Assembly: GCA_036850595.1 (NCBI GenBank)
Contig: CM072151.1
Span: 14,857,307 to 14,921,306, forward strand
DNA: 64,000 bases
Direction of reading: 5' to 3'
DNA from: Rhyacichthys aspro
Taxonomy: Eukaryota > Chordata > Actinopteri > Gobiiformes > Rhyacichthyidae
Below are positions 36,001 to 47,600 of the stretch, piece by piece (position 1 is the stretch's first letter; each line of letters starts with the position of its first letter). The notes under the pieces are model-generated. The model saw only the letters and a list, made by a program, of their open reading frames with translations, searched no databases and had not been told where the DNA came from. A program made the translations under genes and the position numbers.

Positions 36001-39000
36001 TTGGAAGGTTATTTTCCTTCCAGAGCTCTGAGATTTTTCAAAGCATTGGGTTTGCACAGTCATTTCTCCTTCTCCTTTCTATCCCTTTTTTATTTGAAGT
36101 CATTGGTGAGTGACAGTTTCCCCTTTTTTCAAAGCATTTTTGCAACATATTTCACCAGTGGAAGATTTTCTTCCCATGGACCCTATCCAAATGAAATAAA
36201 CTGGGGGAAAGTCTTTCTTCAAACAGCGCGATGGTGCACACCAAGGGAAAGTTTGTAAACACAACACGCCCTGGCAGTGTGAGATGCAAAAGCTGTATGA
36301 AGCCAGACTCATGCTAACAGTGAGGTGACCTTATTTCCTAAGGGTGAATGGGCTGTCACAACCTGGAGGCTGCACAAGTGTTTAATGCCTTCAGCCTCAC
36401 ACCCATTTAACAGTCCATCCTTTAAAAATGCTATGACAAAGTCAAACATCAAATAAAATACTGTATATGTAGTGCAGAGTGCCAGAGAAAAGATTTGGGG
36501 TATGGGAGAAACATAATTTACTGCCATCATCATTGCAGTGAACTTGACTAAATTCATAAAACTTTCCTTACTGGTTGTAATATATAGTAGTTGCATTATT
36601 TTGTGTTTGCTTCAATGGACGGACTGGGCTTCTGGGCGGGCCCTGCCACACAGCTGTTGTGCTGTAGCGCTGTCTAATTAGCAGCCTATGACCGATGACC
36701 CGGGACAGGATATGATGCGTACCTGCCTCTGGAGCTTTTGTAAACACTTGGGTGTGTTTTTCCCCTAGATCATTTTATGCTCTACCATAGGTAAAAAGAA
36801 AAACATGCCGTCCCTTTTGGCCCCTCAAAGCACCCTACTTTGTTTCTTTTTGTTGGTATTGGCTTGTGTAGTTACTTTCAGTGCTGACTCTAGTCAAGCT
36901 TTACTATTAGATTAATGCTGGATCTATTTTTAGAATATAGTCTACAGTTTTTTGTAAATAATTTCCATATCTATTTTGAATGATATTTAGGTGACCTCAG
37001 CAGTTAAGTCAAATGGTTGTTGGTAAAAATTTGATATTGCACTTTACTGCAGCCCTGACTGCTTAATGTAGCTGCTCTATCTGTAACTGATCTGTTTCTG
37101 AGGCACTATCTACCTTTCAAGCTGCTGTCCCTCTAAGTCACTCTGTCTTCCCTCAGCTGTTCCATGCCACTGCTCCTCTGGGATTGATACAATATTTTCC
37201 AGCCTCAATTAGCGGCAAGTGTGTTGACTAATTCCAACTGTTTTTGCACCTGAACAGGGAGTTGGGAGTTGGAAAAAGTGAGTGGGGTGGAGGTGAGGGC
37301 CGGTGCAGGGTGTTGGAGACAGAGCTGTCGAGGCAATATAGCTGTGTCGACAGGAGTGGAAGGGCGACACAGAGGACAGAGGAGGGGTCGGCCAGACTGC
37401 CGGCTAAGAACCACCAGAGGCTTATACCAGGCTCTCAGGTTGTGACACACAACATGAGGTCAGACAAATTGCAAAAGAAAAAAAAAATCTGTTGTTTCAT
37501 ATTTCAAAATTCTGTAATTTCGGAGATTTGATGTCTGCATTTGCCAAATCCAATTTTTTTGCATGTTTGTTTTTATATTGTTTAAAAAGCAAAAACTTAT
37601 TCACAAATCATCCATCATTTTTCATATTTAACTATTAACTATGATCTAATTTCTGTATTTTTTAAGAATGGACTGATTCTTTAATAGGAACACATCCTCT
37701 TTTCTGTCTTGCTGATGGTGCACTCTTGTATCTGTGTCACTGTTCCTGTCATTAAATATGCAAAACTCACTTGTCCTCTCACTCTAATCGATAGCATGGC
37801 CAAAGTATCAGTATCCAGAAATGCTCTGGGTCAGGAGGCTTTAAGTCTGATTAAAAGCCGGCTGTGACTTGGTAGAAATTCAGCAGAAATGCCAATCAAA
37901 GTCAAATCAGCCACAAAACAGTCCTGCTCTATTGTGATGAGTAAAGTGTTTCCCTTGGTTCAGTTTAAGAAGAAATCCTACATGTCCAATGAGTTGGCAG
38001 TGTGCACAGCTCTGGAAGCAGGTACACGCCCTCACTCTGTGTGAGTGCTGAAAGAATCGTTCTTTCCACCAAAGGAAATGAGAGGATGATGGCTCAAGTG
38101 TATGAGGACATTACATTAAGAGTTCTTAAGAGAACTGCACTTTTTCACAGAACCGCTGCAACCACTATGGCATTAATGACCTACCAATGGCTAGAAAAAC
38201 ACTAATTTTATAATCCTCAGAACATGCTTTTAAGTGGTTTCTAAAAAGAAGTTTTTTACTTAACTTATTATCAACACTCTTCCACCAAGACTTCTATAAA
38301 GACAATTTCAGGCAAAGTTGAAGAGTAATATTTCATAATTAAGCAATAATGTACACGAAAAGCAAAAAAAAACAAAAAACAAGCAAACAAAAAACAAACA
38401 AACTTGAATTTCCACCAAAGTGTGTGGCTTTTACTGAGTCTGCCAGGTGGCTAATCCCAGCAGGTTAACAAATGTCACACAGCATGGAGCATAGATCTTA
38501 TTGAAACAGTGGCAGGGGACTGAGTGGCCTCTTCGCAGGATGCAGCAGCTGCTCTGCCCCCAGTAACAATATGGAAAAACTCTGACTCACTTTCATAAAA
38601 AGGCATTAACAACCAAATATACATAAATATTACACTAAAGGCATAACCGTTTCTATGGGCTATCCACTCAGTCAGTCAGTCAATGACTAATGGAGAGGGA
38701 GGTCAGCTCATGACCACAGTCGGCTCATCTGACTTGGTCAAGAAAGACACCCATTGATAGACACAACGAAAAGGCACGGCTGCTCTATGAGCAACCTCTT
38801 CTCAGGTGTCTGCAGGCAGATTGTGTGTAGACTACAGGTAAGCCATTGCACTGATGGACAGTATACATCTGCAAAGCTATTCAGTAATATTATGACATGG
38901 CAGGAAATTATATGGAAAAAATAGTGATGACAAGTGAGAACAATGGATGGATTCTTGTAATGTATTATAGCACTTAACAGGTATACATCAGCATACCAAT

Positions 39001-39801
39001 GCACAACAGTCAACTCATCTAACAAGCTATTACTCCAGGTGTCAATCACTACATTTGTGTTCATCTATTAAGTGTATCTCCTATTATCACCGGGTACTTG
39101 GGTGTGATGCACTTTTATCACAGTTTTGACAATTTAATCTCTTTTTTTTTCAAGCCTACTTTGAACTGCCAACTGATGCTCAGTGTCTTTCCTCAGGTCA
39201 GTGTTCAAGTAAACTCTGCATGCGGCCCCACGAGGAGCCTAAATCCACTCTAGGGTATTCCCTTCGTACCTAGCAACGTGTCTCACATGCTTTAAACACA
39301 AAACAAATAGCTCAGCAGTGATAAAACCTCAGGATATCCCTATGCACAGCTATAAAAGTCAACAGATAAGAAAGTCCACCCATAAAAATAAAATCTTGTC
39401 CACTCTATGACAACACAACACAACTTACTGTCTGCGTAGTTTTTCCGCCGGGTGCCATCCACTTTGCCCGTTTTATCGATACAGAGGAAGAACTTGTTGG
39501 CAGAGTAAAGCCGCCGTAGCCGGACGTCTCCTTCTAGATGATTGTAACTACGAGTGTGCCTTTCCAGAGTCCATGAACAGTTGATTCCACTGGCCAGCCC
39601 CTGGAGGGACTCATGCCGTACCCCTGGAGGACAGGCCCCTGTGGCGGTGCCAGCGGTGACCACAAGCAGGGCGAGGCATGCCAGGCAAAGGGAGGCCGCA
39701 CTGGGCAGGGGGACAAGCTGCCCGTGAGAGGTGGCAGCTGTAGTGGTGCCAAGGGCAGGTTCAGGACAGAAGCGGGCTGCGAACGCCGTCCATCTGCACA
39801 T
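21055..39801 (-). CDS. fgf22: Fibroblast growth factor 22 (FGF3/7/10/22 subfamily), three coding exons
   Basis: Secreted heparin-binding ligand of FGFR2b/FGFR1b; in mammals FGF22 organises presynaptic terminals. Exons: 39801-39429 (373 nt), 23041-22938 (the classic 104-nt FGF middle exon) and 21249-21055, giving 223 aa. The ATG sits in a good context (CCACC ATG). Residues 34-53 are hydrophobic and act as the signal segment, preceded by an unusually long 33-residue leader. NCS at 74-76 is an N-glycosylation sequon. The FGF core starts at RSYNHLEGDVR (84-94). It includes LMEIRSVSVGVVAIKSV and CKFKERIEENGYNTYASLRW, then a basic GKPRRGHKARRRHPSTHFLP tail typical of FGF10/22. FGF10 is similar in sequence, but head-to-head linkage with polrmt and nearby prss57 match the FGF22 locus. 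Intron 1 is 16.4 kb. Confidence 0.93.
21250..22937 (-). other. fgf22 intron 2
   Basis: 1.7 kb intron. It contains a probable dispersed-repeat fragment at about 21720-21850 (CTTTGGTGGCATCTGGTGGC-type sequence often seen in teleost interspersed repeats) and otherwise nothing recognisable. Confidence 0.45.
23042..39428 (-). other. fgf22 intron 1 (16.4 kb), candidate enhancer-bearing intron
   Basis: No additional exon or gene is recognised. Long blocks of balanced-composition, non-repetitive sequence occur near 26090-26290, 27780-27900, 30360-30510, 31060-31340 and 36610-36740 (the last with TCTAATTAGC, a homeodomain-type site). They contrast with the AT-rich background and resemble conserved non-coding elements. 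Also present are a 12-bp perfect inverted repeat (23459-23489), a poly-A tract (~25109) and an A/C-rich simple tract (~38359-38403). Confidence 0.5.
23459..23489. repeat. Perfect 12-bp inverted repeat with 7-bp spacer
   Basis: GCATTTTGATTA at 23459-23470 and TAATCAAAATGC at 23478-23489 are exact reverse complements. Each arm has a homeodomain-like TAATCA/TGATTA. It is in fgf22 intron 1, about 420 bases from exon 2. Confidence 0.8.
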
Positions 39802-40290
39802 GGTGGGTCAGACTCCCAAGGTGCACCCTGTAGCTGCAGGCATGCTGATGTTCAGGAGATGCCCTGTTAGAGGGGTGACAAGTTGGAAGTCCAGAAGAGA
39901 GAGGGGATGAAGCAGTTCCTTTGGATGTCACTGAGCTTTAAGAAGTTGACAAGAGGCCTTCCTAGACACACATGCTTGGCAAATGTTGTCCTGCCTTCAT
40001 CATCAGTCCTGTTTTCACTGTTTGCCTCATCAGGTGTTGTAAGTTTATGCATCCACTTTCAAAAGTTCCTTCAGAGTTTCTCCTTCTCCTCTTCAGTCGG
40101 AAGTCTTCTTTCATCCAGGTACAGTCCAAGGATGGATTCAAATGTGCCGTGTGCAACTGTGCTTCTGTCAGTGTGGATGTGAGTGTGCACCTTGCGATGC
40201 TTTGCCCCTTCCAGCTGGAAAGGAATAAGGTGCCTGTGGGAGCTGCTGACCCGTAGCTGAGAGGGAGTTGAATGAGGGCTGGTGACTGGC

Positions 40291-40360
40291 TGTGTGTGTG
40301 TGTGTGTCGGCGTGGTGTGTGGAAGTGTATGATACTGAGAAAGAGAGAGAGAGAGTGAGA
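40291..40360. repeat. (TG)n and (GA)n microsatellites in the fgf22 5' region
   Basis: TG repeats at 40291-40307 and GA repeats at 40337-40356, on the plus strand, within the probable fgf22 5' UTR. On the fgf22 sense strand they read CA and TC, and they give a minus-strand ORF its HTHTHS and LSLFLS low-complexity stretches. Confidence 0.85.
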
Positions 40361-40479
40361 GTCAGGGAGGGAGTGAGATGCAGTGTGTGTCGGAGTGAGA
40401 GTCAGTGAGCGCGGGGCAGTCAAGCAGCAAGTGCAGTCAGTCCTGTCTTCTGTGGGAGCAGCGCCGGAGTTGTCCTGCA

Positions 40480-40485
40480 TTTTAT
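40480..40485 (-). promoter_or_regulatory. candidate TATA box of fgf22
   Basis: GGATAAAATGC on the minus strand, about 680 bases upstream of the fgf22 ATG, followed by a GC-rich stretch. It would place transcription start near 40450. Motif-based inference only. Confidence 0.35.
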
Positions 40486-43400
40486 CCTGGGCAGGACCTG
40501 CATCTAGGAGGCTGAAAGGAGTGGGGTGGGGCCATCAAACACATTCGTAACCATTTCAGAGTGAACCACAAACCTTCCCCCTTTTTATTCCCTGCTCCTC
40601 CTGGTTTTATTGTCCCGTTTTCATAGTTAAACCTTGTCCTCTTTTCCACTTTGATATTGTAACACAGGTCATATAAGCTTCATTGCTGCCCATCAAGTCG
40701 GTACATATTCTGACACCTCTCTCTTGCCACATGGCACAAATTAAGAAAGTCCCTTTTAATGGCTGCTGCTTTGAATCATCAAGCGGTAGGAAACGCAGAG
40801 CAGGTTGCACGAGTGTCAGCGGAGTTAGTCCAGATGGAGCTGGACAGACTTTCGGATCACCTGTGTTAATATTTCAGTGGAACACCCTCTCTGATCTCTG
40901 CTGTTTCATTTGAAGGGAGCAGGACGGAAATGAAGAACACCTTTTTTGTGACTTCCAACACTCTTGTCTGTTTTTTACAAGCTGTGTAATGAAGTTGATT
41001 AGAGGGAGGCATCAAAGCACAACCATGTCCAGTTTGGCCAGTAACCCTTCACCATTCAGTATTAGATGTTACATTTAAGTCATCTGACAGGAACAGATAT
41101 AAAACAATAAAATATACAATGTTGGCTTTTTTTTTCATTGTCAGAGTTACTCTTAACTATAGTTGAGTGTCTCTGACCCTGAGGCCACCAGCAATGCTAA
41201 AGGTGTTTTTGAGGACTGCAAACTCAGAGAGGGGCACAGTTAACCTCACACTTTTCAGCTTGTTAAATGCCCCCCTGAGAGTTAAGAGCAGTCCATGTGT
41301 GTTTGTCACCCTTTCATGAAAATCAGTCTTTCACCCTCAATTTGAATGCACTGCCATGTTGACGTTTTCTGCTTTGTTCAGGAGGACGTGTTCCTGGAAG
41401 TGATGATAGCGATGGTGAACAGTTGTGACAGTGAGTACTTTATATTTGACCCATTCATTGATGCATATGTATAGATTATTGCTCAGTTAAAGAATGTTTT
41501 AAGATATAAATCAAGGAATGTGTTTGAGGCTAGCCAGAACCACCACAATATCAATTAAATAACTGTTAGCAACACTAGCTGCTGCTCTATATCAGTCTAA
41601 GGGACCATCATGCTTAAGATTTTCAACCCTTTTCTATATATGCTAATTGCTGCTTGCTCCATAAACTCTATAGTAACTTTATATTGGTTGAGCTCACAGC
41701 TGTATGCTCCTACGGTCTGGTTCACACCAAAATACTTATTCAACCACATATTGTTATATCCTTTTTTGGTTAGCTCTAATTCCTTCCTTCCTTCTCTCTG
41801 TGATTACCTGGTTCTTAAATCAGCCACCTCAAGATACTGAAGCATGTTTTAAAAATTGGAGTGTGCTTAAGGTCGACTGTAGAAATCAGGCCTCGCGCCA
41901 TATCAGATGCAGCAGCAGATTGCTTAGTAGTGTTTCGCTTGCAAATGTTTGTGCACTGACCTAAGTGCAGTATCTTGTTGTTTAACAGAGCCTATAGTAG
42001 AAAACCACATTCATGTATATTTTGAGGTTAGGTAGGTGTGCCCGGAACTATGGGGCAGGGGATCCAACTAGGATGTCCTCTAGTGTAGGAACCTAATCTT
42101 TCCCAACAGGCATCCAAGAGGCTCTGTAAGTGTATGAATAGAGATAATATCGGTATAATGAGGCCTGTTTTGTACCATCAAAGTCTTCAAAAGGGTCTGA
42201 AACCTGACCTTCCTCTTAGCATCCACAATCCCTCGCTAATGGCTGCCTTTTATTAATTGTTTTCCTGCTTGCTCACCATTGTCACTTCTTGTCTGTCTAA
42301 AGCTCCTGTAGCTCTAAAGCTATGTTTTGGCTTGTCACCCATGACTTAGTGCTTTTATGAGCTGTGGATTTGCTTAAAAACTGTCAGTCTGTACTCTGAC
42401 TTGACTGACAGCTCTGTAATAGTTTGCTCGGTCAGTTTGTATTTTCAGTTCATTTCTATTTCCAATGGAGATTTACAGCTGTGAACAGTATTGTGAGATC
42501 TGCCTATTTCTGTTACGAGCACTTATCCATCAGAACAGGCATAAACTGACGTACTGCTAATCTTAGACAGTCAATCAGAACACAGCACGGTGGAAAATTA
42601 TTAACTGACTCTGCATTTCTGCATTAACGTTTTTGCTGCTATCAGTACAGTAGCCTCACTTTGCACATAATTTGATATTATGCTAAACTGTAACTATCCT
42701 CCAGCTGGAAACGGCTTGTAAATAAGAATGACCAAACAAGGTGTTTTTACTGACTCACTAATTGAATCCATCTTTAAAAGCTTGTGGGAAGAAACCAAGT
42801 AAAAGCAGTGTGAGTCACAGACGTCCAGGAAAGGCCAGTCTGTAAGGCCATTTTGACGTCTGTTTAGTGTAATTAGCTATAATAGAGACAAAGTATGAGT
42901 GATGAGTCATTCATTGGGCATTAATACACTCTATTACATTATATACACTCTAGTATTACATTTTCATGTTTAGAGTTCTATAATCTAAGTTCTTAGGAAG
43001 TGTTTCAAAACTGTAATAAACTAAATATACAGCCTCTGACTATGACCTCTTTGATTTCTCAGATGTCACACATATGAGAGAAAAGTTTTACCCCCCCATG
43101 GGACAGGTCACTAATGGGCTGTAAGTGCTGTAGAAACACTCTTGCACACAAACACGCGTCCAAGGTATTTACCAAACACAAGTATTTCACAGAAAAGTAT
43201 CTCCATCAAGTATCCCTTTCCAGGTGAAGCCATATGAGAAACAACCCTCTCTCCATCTGTTAAACAAATAGGGAGTCCCCTACAAAGGTGTGCAAAAGAA
43301 TCCCCATGATCAAAGTGTATGAGAATGGCAGCCTTGTCCTGGCCTGGCCATTATCAGGCCCCATGAATGCCTGTCTTCTCCTCTTTTGTCCGCCGAGGCA

Positions 43401-44623
43401 TTGACAGTCACTCACCCGGCAATGACTGTCACACCAGCGCAAAGAGCCAGCCGCCGACAGGGGCCAACCACATCAAACGAGACTGTCAAGGGGCCCTGCT
43501 CGTGAACCGTGGCAACAAACACCTCCTGATCCTCACCTACAGCTCAGCAGCAGACACCTACCGCTGTGCTCTCAGCCACCGCCTCCGCTGAGAAAAGATG
43601 TACTGCCTGGACCTCATTTCCCTCCACGCTCCCCCCTGCCCACCCTTCTCACTCTGCTTCTCTGTCAAGTAGTGCTTGTGTTAACCTCCAGCCCGCCGAG
43701 ACACAAAGGGCCGCTAAAGTGTTTAAGAATGCTTTATGGGTGCATGACAAGGGGAGGGTGACACTGCTGGGGGTCAAAAAGTACACAGGATATGAATAAG
43801 ATAAATTCAGTTTTACTCTTAGCTTAGAGCCAAGTCACACTTGATTTGAAACTGTATGGTCTTTGAACTTCAAAAAGCTCCCAGGATGAATAGAAGGACT
43901 AATCACTTTTAATAAGCAGCGGGGGACTTGATCAGAGTGTGGCCTTGGTTTGCAAAAAAAGAAGATTTAGTAATGCAATACAGAGATCTTAATGCTACTT
44001 TTTATTTGCTACTACTTTACTTCATAACTGCACAGGCTACACGTTAAAATGCTCATCAAGTTAAAAATGTGAAGGTTTTTTCTATCAATTTAAATGTGCA
44101 TGGCATTTATAGGGCACTTATATTACACATGATGGTCAAATTAAAAAGAAATAATAATTTACATGAGCCTTACCTGCTTCAAGAGTTGCCCTCCGCCTCT
44201 TCCACATTGGCCATAGTCAGACTGCCACCTGTAGGTCAAAAATAACAAAAAGTAACTAAAAATAATCTTGAAAAAAATCATGAATCATTTATCCAGTTAA
44301 GAGAGAAAACGAAAGAAAAATGAGGTGATTGTATAAACCACATAACGTGCTCTTTCACGTCTTTAGGCTAAGGTTAGCTAAATTATTAGCAAAAAAATTA
44401 AACTGTGCAGCTGGAGATAGATTTTTAAATGTTATTGAGTATATATAGCCTACTATTGTCGTGTAATTAAATATCAATTACTTTTTCTTTCTTAGTCTGT
44501 ACCTCAAAGTACTTTTCCGTGGCTGTTGTTTGCAAAAGCTGATCCAAAATCGATTTATCGGTGATCTTCTTCCCTCGCCTGACACGACGACGATGACTCC
44601 TGTTGATTGCTTTGGTCTGTAGT

Positions 44624-44634
44624 AATATGGCGGC
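44624..44634 (+). promoter_or_regulatory. YY1 site at the polrmt promoter
   Basis: AATATGGCGGC is a close match to the YY1 element (AANATGGCGGC) that marks transcription starts of many mitochondrial-function genes. It lies 38-48 bases upstream of the polrmt ATG; no TATA box is seen. Confidence 0.55.
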
Positions 44635-44671
44635 CCAGTGAGGAGAAGTAATGCGGTTATAACATGTCAAC

Positions 44672-47600
44672 ATGTCTCTCCTGAGAGTATGTGCCTTTAC
44701 CAAATATGTGAATTGTCGCATGTTGTTGGAAAAGTGTGCTGTACGTGCTTCTTCTGTGAACCTTTGTCCGCTCTGTCTCTCGATAAGAAACGGCGCCTTG
44801 AGACGGATAACAGGTGAGCTGAAGGATACACTCTGTACCATTGTCCGGACTGACCTGAGCCAGTTTGTTTGAGACGGGTTTACAGTCCGATCGGGTTGCT
44901 TTGAGAGGGCACTGTTAAACTCAATATTTATTATCTTCTGACTTATTGCCAAGATGCGGGTTCGATCCTCGGCTGCTCCATGCTCCATAGATCTCATGTC
45001 CTTAGGCGCACTAAAATGAGTGTCGTTGTGTCTAAATTAATATGGCAATGTGTCTATTCCAAACTGCTGTAAATTAGTTTTACATTATCCTTGATATGTT
45101 TATTTTCAGAAACTTCTCTAAACTTGCAAAGAAGAAACGCATCATATCTTATTCCCAAGGCAGATAATATAAAGAAACGTTCACTGGAACAGTCTCTGGT
45201 TGACGGTAAGCTTTTTTTTTTAAAGTCTATATAAGTTTCTTCCATCTGAGATATTACTCCACACTGATACAATGTCTACATTTTACAGCAATGCATTGAT
45301 AGCAGTTCTATAGTTTCTGTACTGATCCATGGCACCCATACGCATACAGCTTTAAAGATTTAAAATGCTACATAAAAAGTATTTAGATGCATTGATATTG
45401 ACATATGATTGCTTTTTATTTTTCTGTTTCTCTTTCATACATCCCTAGAACTGGGCCCTTCCCAGTACAAGCACCTCATTGTGGCTGTCTAAACCAAATT
45501 GAGGCCATATCTGAGCAGCATACATTGTAGTAAAAAACTTCTATGAACCACACATTTTAATGGACACTGAAGTCCAGTTCAGTGTTTTTACATGTTAAGT
45601 GTCCATTCCACTTTTCTCTGGCCCCACTCACAGCAGTAAATTTAGTTGTTCTGAGGTGGGATTGAAGTGCACATGTGTGTCCAAACTGTGACAATTATCT
45701 TCTTTTGGGAATACATTAGCTGTCTCTTTGCTATCATTTTTAAAGACTAAAGTATTGCATTAACAATACATGGTGCTGTCTGTAATGCACTGCGAAGGAA
45801 AATAGCCTCAATGTCTTTATTGTCTCTTTCAGTACTTGAAGCAAGGATCCAACAGCTCCAATCTGACGTCATTTTAGATGTCCATCATGCAAAAGTGCAG
45901 TTTGTTTCACCCCCCTCTTCTGGAACAGGGACTTTATCTGGTAAAAATCTTAAAAATCAACCTCAGGCAAAACCGGACCTACCTAAACCAGGCAAGTCTA
46001 CTGCCAAATCATTCTCCAAATCTCAGGCGAGCCGCTGGATGGAGAAATTATCTCAAGAGAAGAAGAACAAACTTAAGAAAGTGCAACATCTCCAACAAAA
46101 AATACAAAAGAAGGTTAAAGACACAAAAGTGAGCAAAGGCAGCCAAATGCTTCCTGGTACATCACACAAAACAATATCTACCGTGGCTAAAAAGAAAAAC
46201 AAAAGTCGACCAAAATTGTCTGATGAAATTCGGGCTGCAGTGTCTTCAACAGTTACTTCCAATACAGCTGCTGTAACAATGGTATTGTCACAGAAAGTTT
46301 CTAAAGGAACTAAAAATCGATCAAAAAATCCCACTGCGACTGAGAAAGAGCAAAAACATACCATCACTGAGGCCGAGGGCAGAGCAAATGTCCTGGCTGA
46401 GGCTGAGGAACTGGAGAACAGGCTGAATCACCAGTTGAGTCAATGGACGTGCTCAAGCACCACTGAACCAGTTCAGGACAACGGGACATGTGCAGACATT
46501 CAGCAGAGCATCCACACTTACCTTGAGGCCTGTGTTTTTGCGGGGGACATTGAGCGTGCGCACCGTTTTCTGCTCAGCCAGCACCGAGTTATGAGTCGGC
46601 GTAAACATCTTAATACAGACATCTACAACATTATGATGAGGGTCTGGGCAAAAAAGGTGACTTTGTTTTTATGTTTGTTCCTAGTTTCTATGTGTTATTA
46701 CATTAAATGAAGAGAATTGTGTATAATTGTTCTATTTTATCTCCTCAGGGCACGTTGAATCATATTGGCCGCATATTTATTCTATTAGAGGAGGCGGGTC
46801 TAAAGCCAAACCTAGGGTCCTACTGTGCAGCGCTGGAGTGCATGGGTCGCAATGCCAACTGCTCTCCACGAGTTATCACTAGGTATGCACAGTACACCTA
46901 TTATTAGATCTTTTATGATATCTATGAAAAGGTTATACAATAGTTTATTTTATATGGCTTTGAGTGCAAAAGCTGGGGCTTACCAGCAGGGGTCACACTT
47001 TCCTATAATTTCACTTTTTACAACATTCTTACATTATAGCTTAGACTTATTTATTACCACAAGTACTTCTTTTGATGCCAGAAAGTTTATCTATGCATTT
47101 TGTATTTGTCTCTATGTAGTCATATTTTTCTATAGTATTTTGTCCACTTTTTCATTATTGCTTGTGGTTGTTATTATTGAGGAAAGCTAAAAAAAATATT
47201 AAGCCATGTTTTCTTTTCTTCTACCGCTTACTTTGTGTGTTTACTTTTATCATGCATCACTTATTGTCTTACCTTGTAGTAAGGTATCAACGATTGCAAC
47301 ACTTAACACCTTATTTCCCATCTCCTTCACGTTTTTCACCTTTGTTCCCATGGCAACCTTGATATGCTGATGACTAATATTACATGATGTTTTTCACAAG
47401 GCTACCCTTGCAGAAGTGTTAATAAGTCTCACTAGAGGTCGATGACAAGAGTCTGGCTTAATTAAAGTGTAAGAGAGTGGCGGGACCCCACTGACACGCT
47501 TTGTGCTGTGTTTGATATATTTGTGCAAAGTAAGTTTCCTCATCAGAAACAACCTTGATTGCAGCAGTACCCCAGTTTAGCAGCAAGTAGGGCATCCTGA

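Larger units (their letters stand above)
39802..44671. other. fgf22 5' UTR/promoter and fgf22-polrmt intergenic region
   Basis: Head-to-head spacer of 4.9 kb between fgf22 (minus) and polrmt (plus). 39802-40450 is the likely fgf22 5' UTR with GT and GA repeats. 43340-43760 is GC-rich and CNE-like. Two exon-like segments (41382-41430 plus, 44174-44228 minus) are reported among the findings. No recognised gene is present. Confidence 0.5.

Noticed and set aside
44935..44985. tRNA-like GGTTCGATCC in polrmt intron 1
   Set aside because: The T-loop-like motif lacks a fully paired stem, a matching acceptor arm and a plausible A box, so no tRNA or intact SINE can be supported.
44467..44997. 176-aa minus-strand ORF as a conventional protein gene
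   Set aside because: Most of it is antisense to polrmt exon 1 and its flanks; only the 5' part with a donor site is kept, as a finding.
45811..46710. 299-aa ORF as a stand-alone gene
   Set aside because: It is polrmt exon 3 with read-through into both introns; the exon runs 45833-46656.
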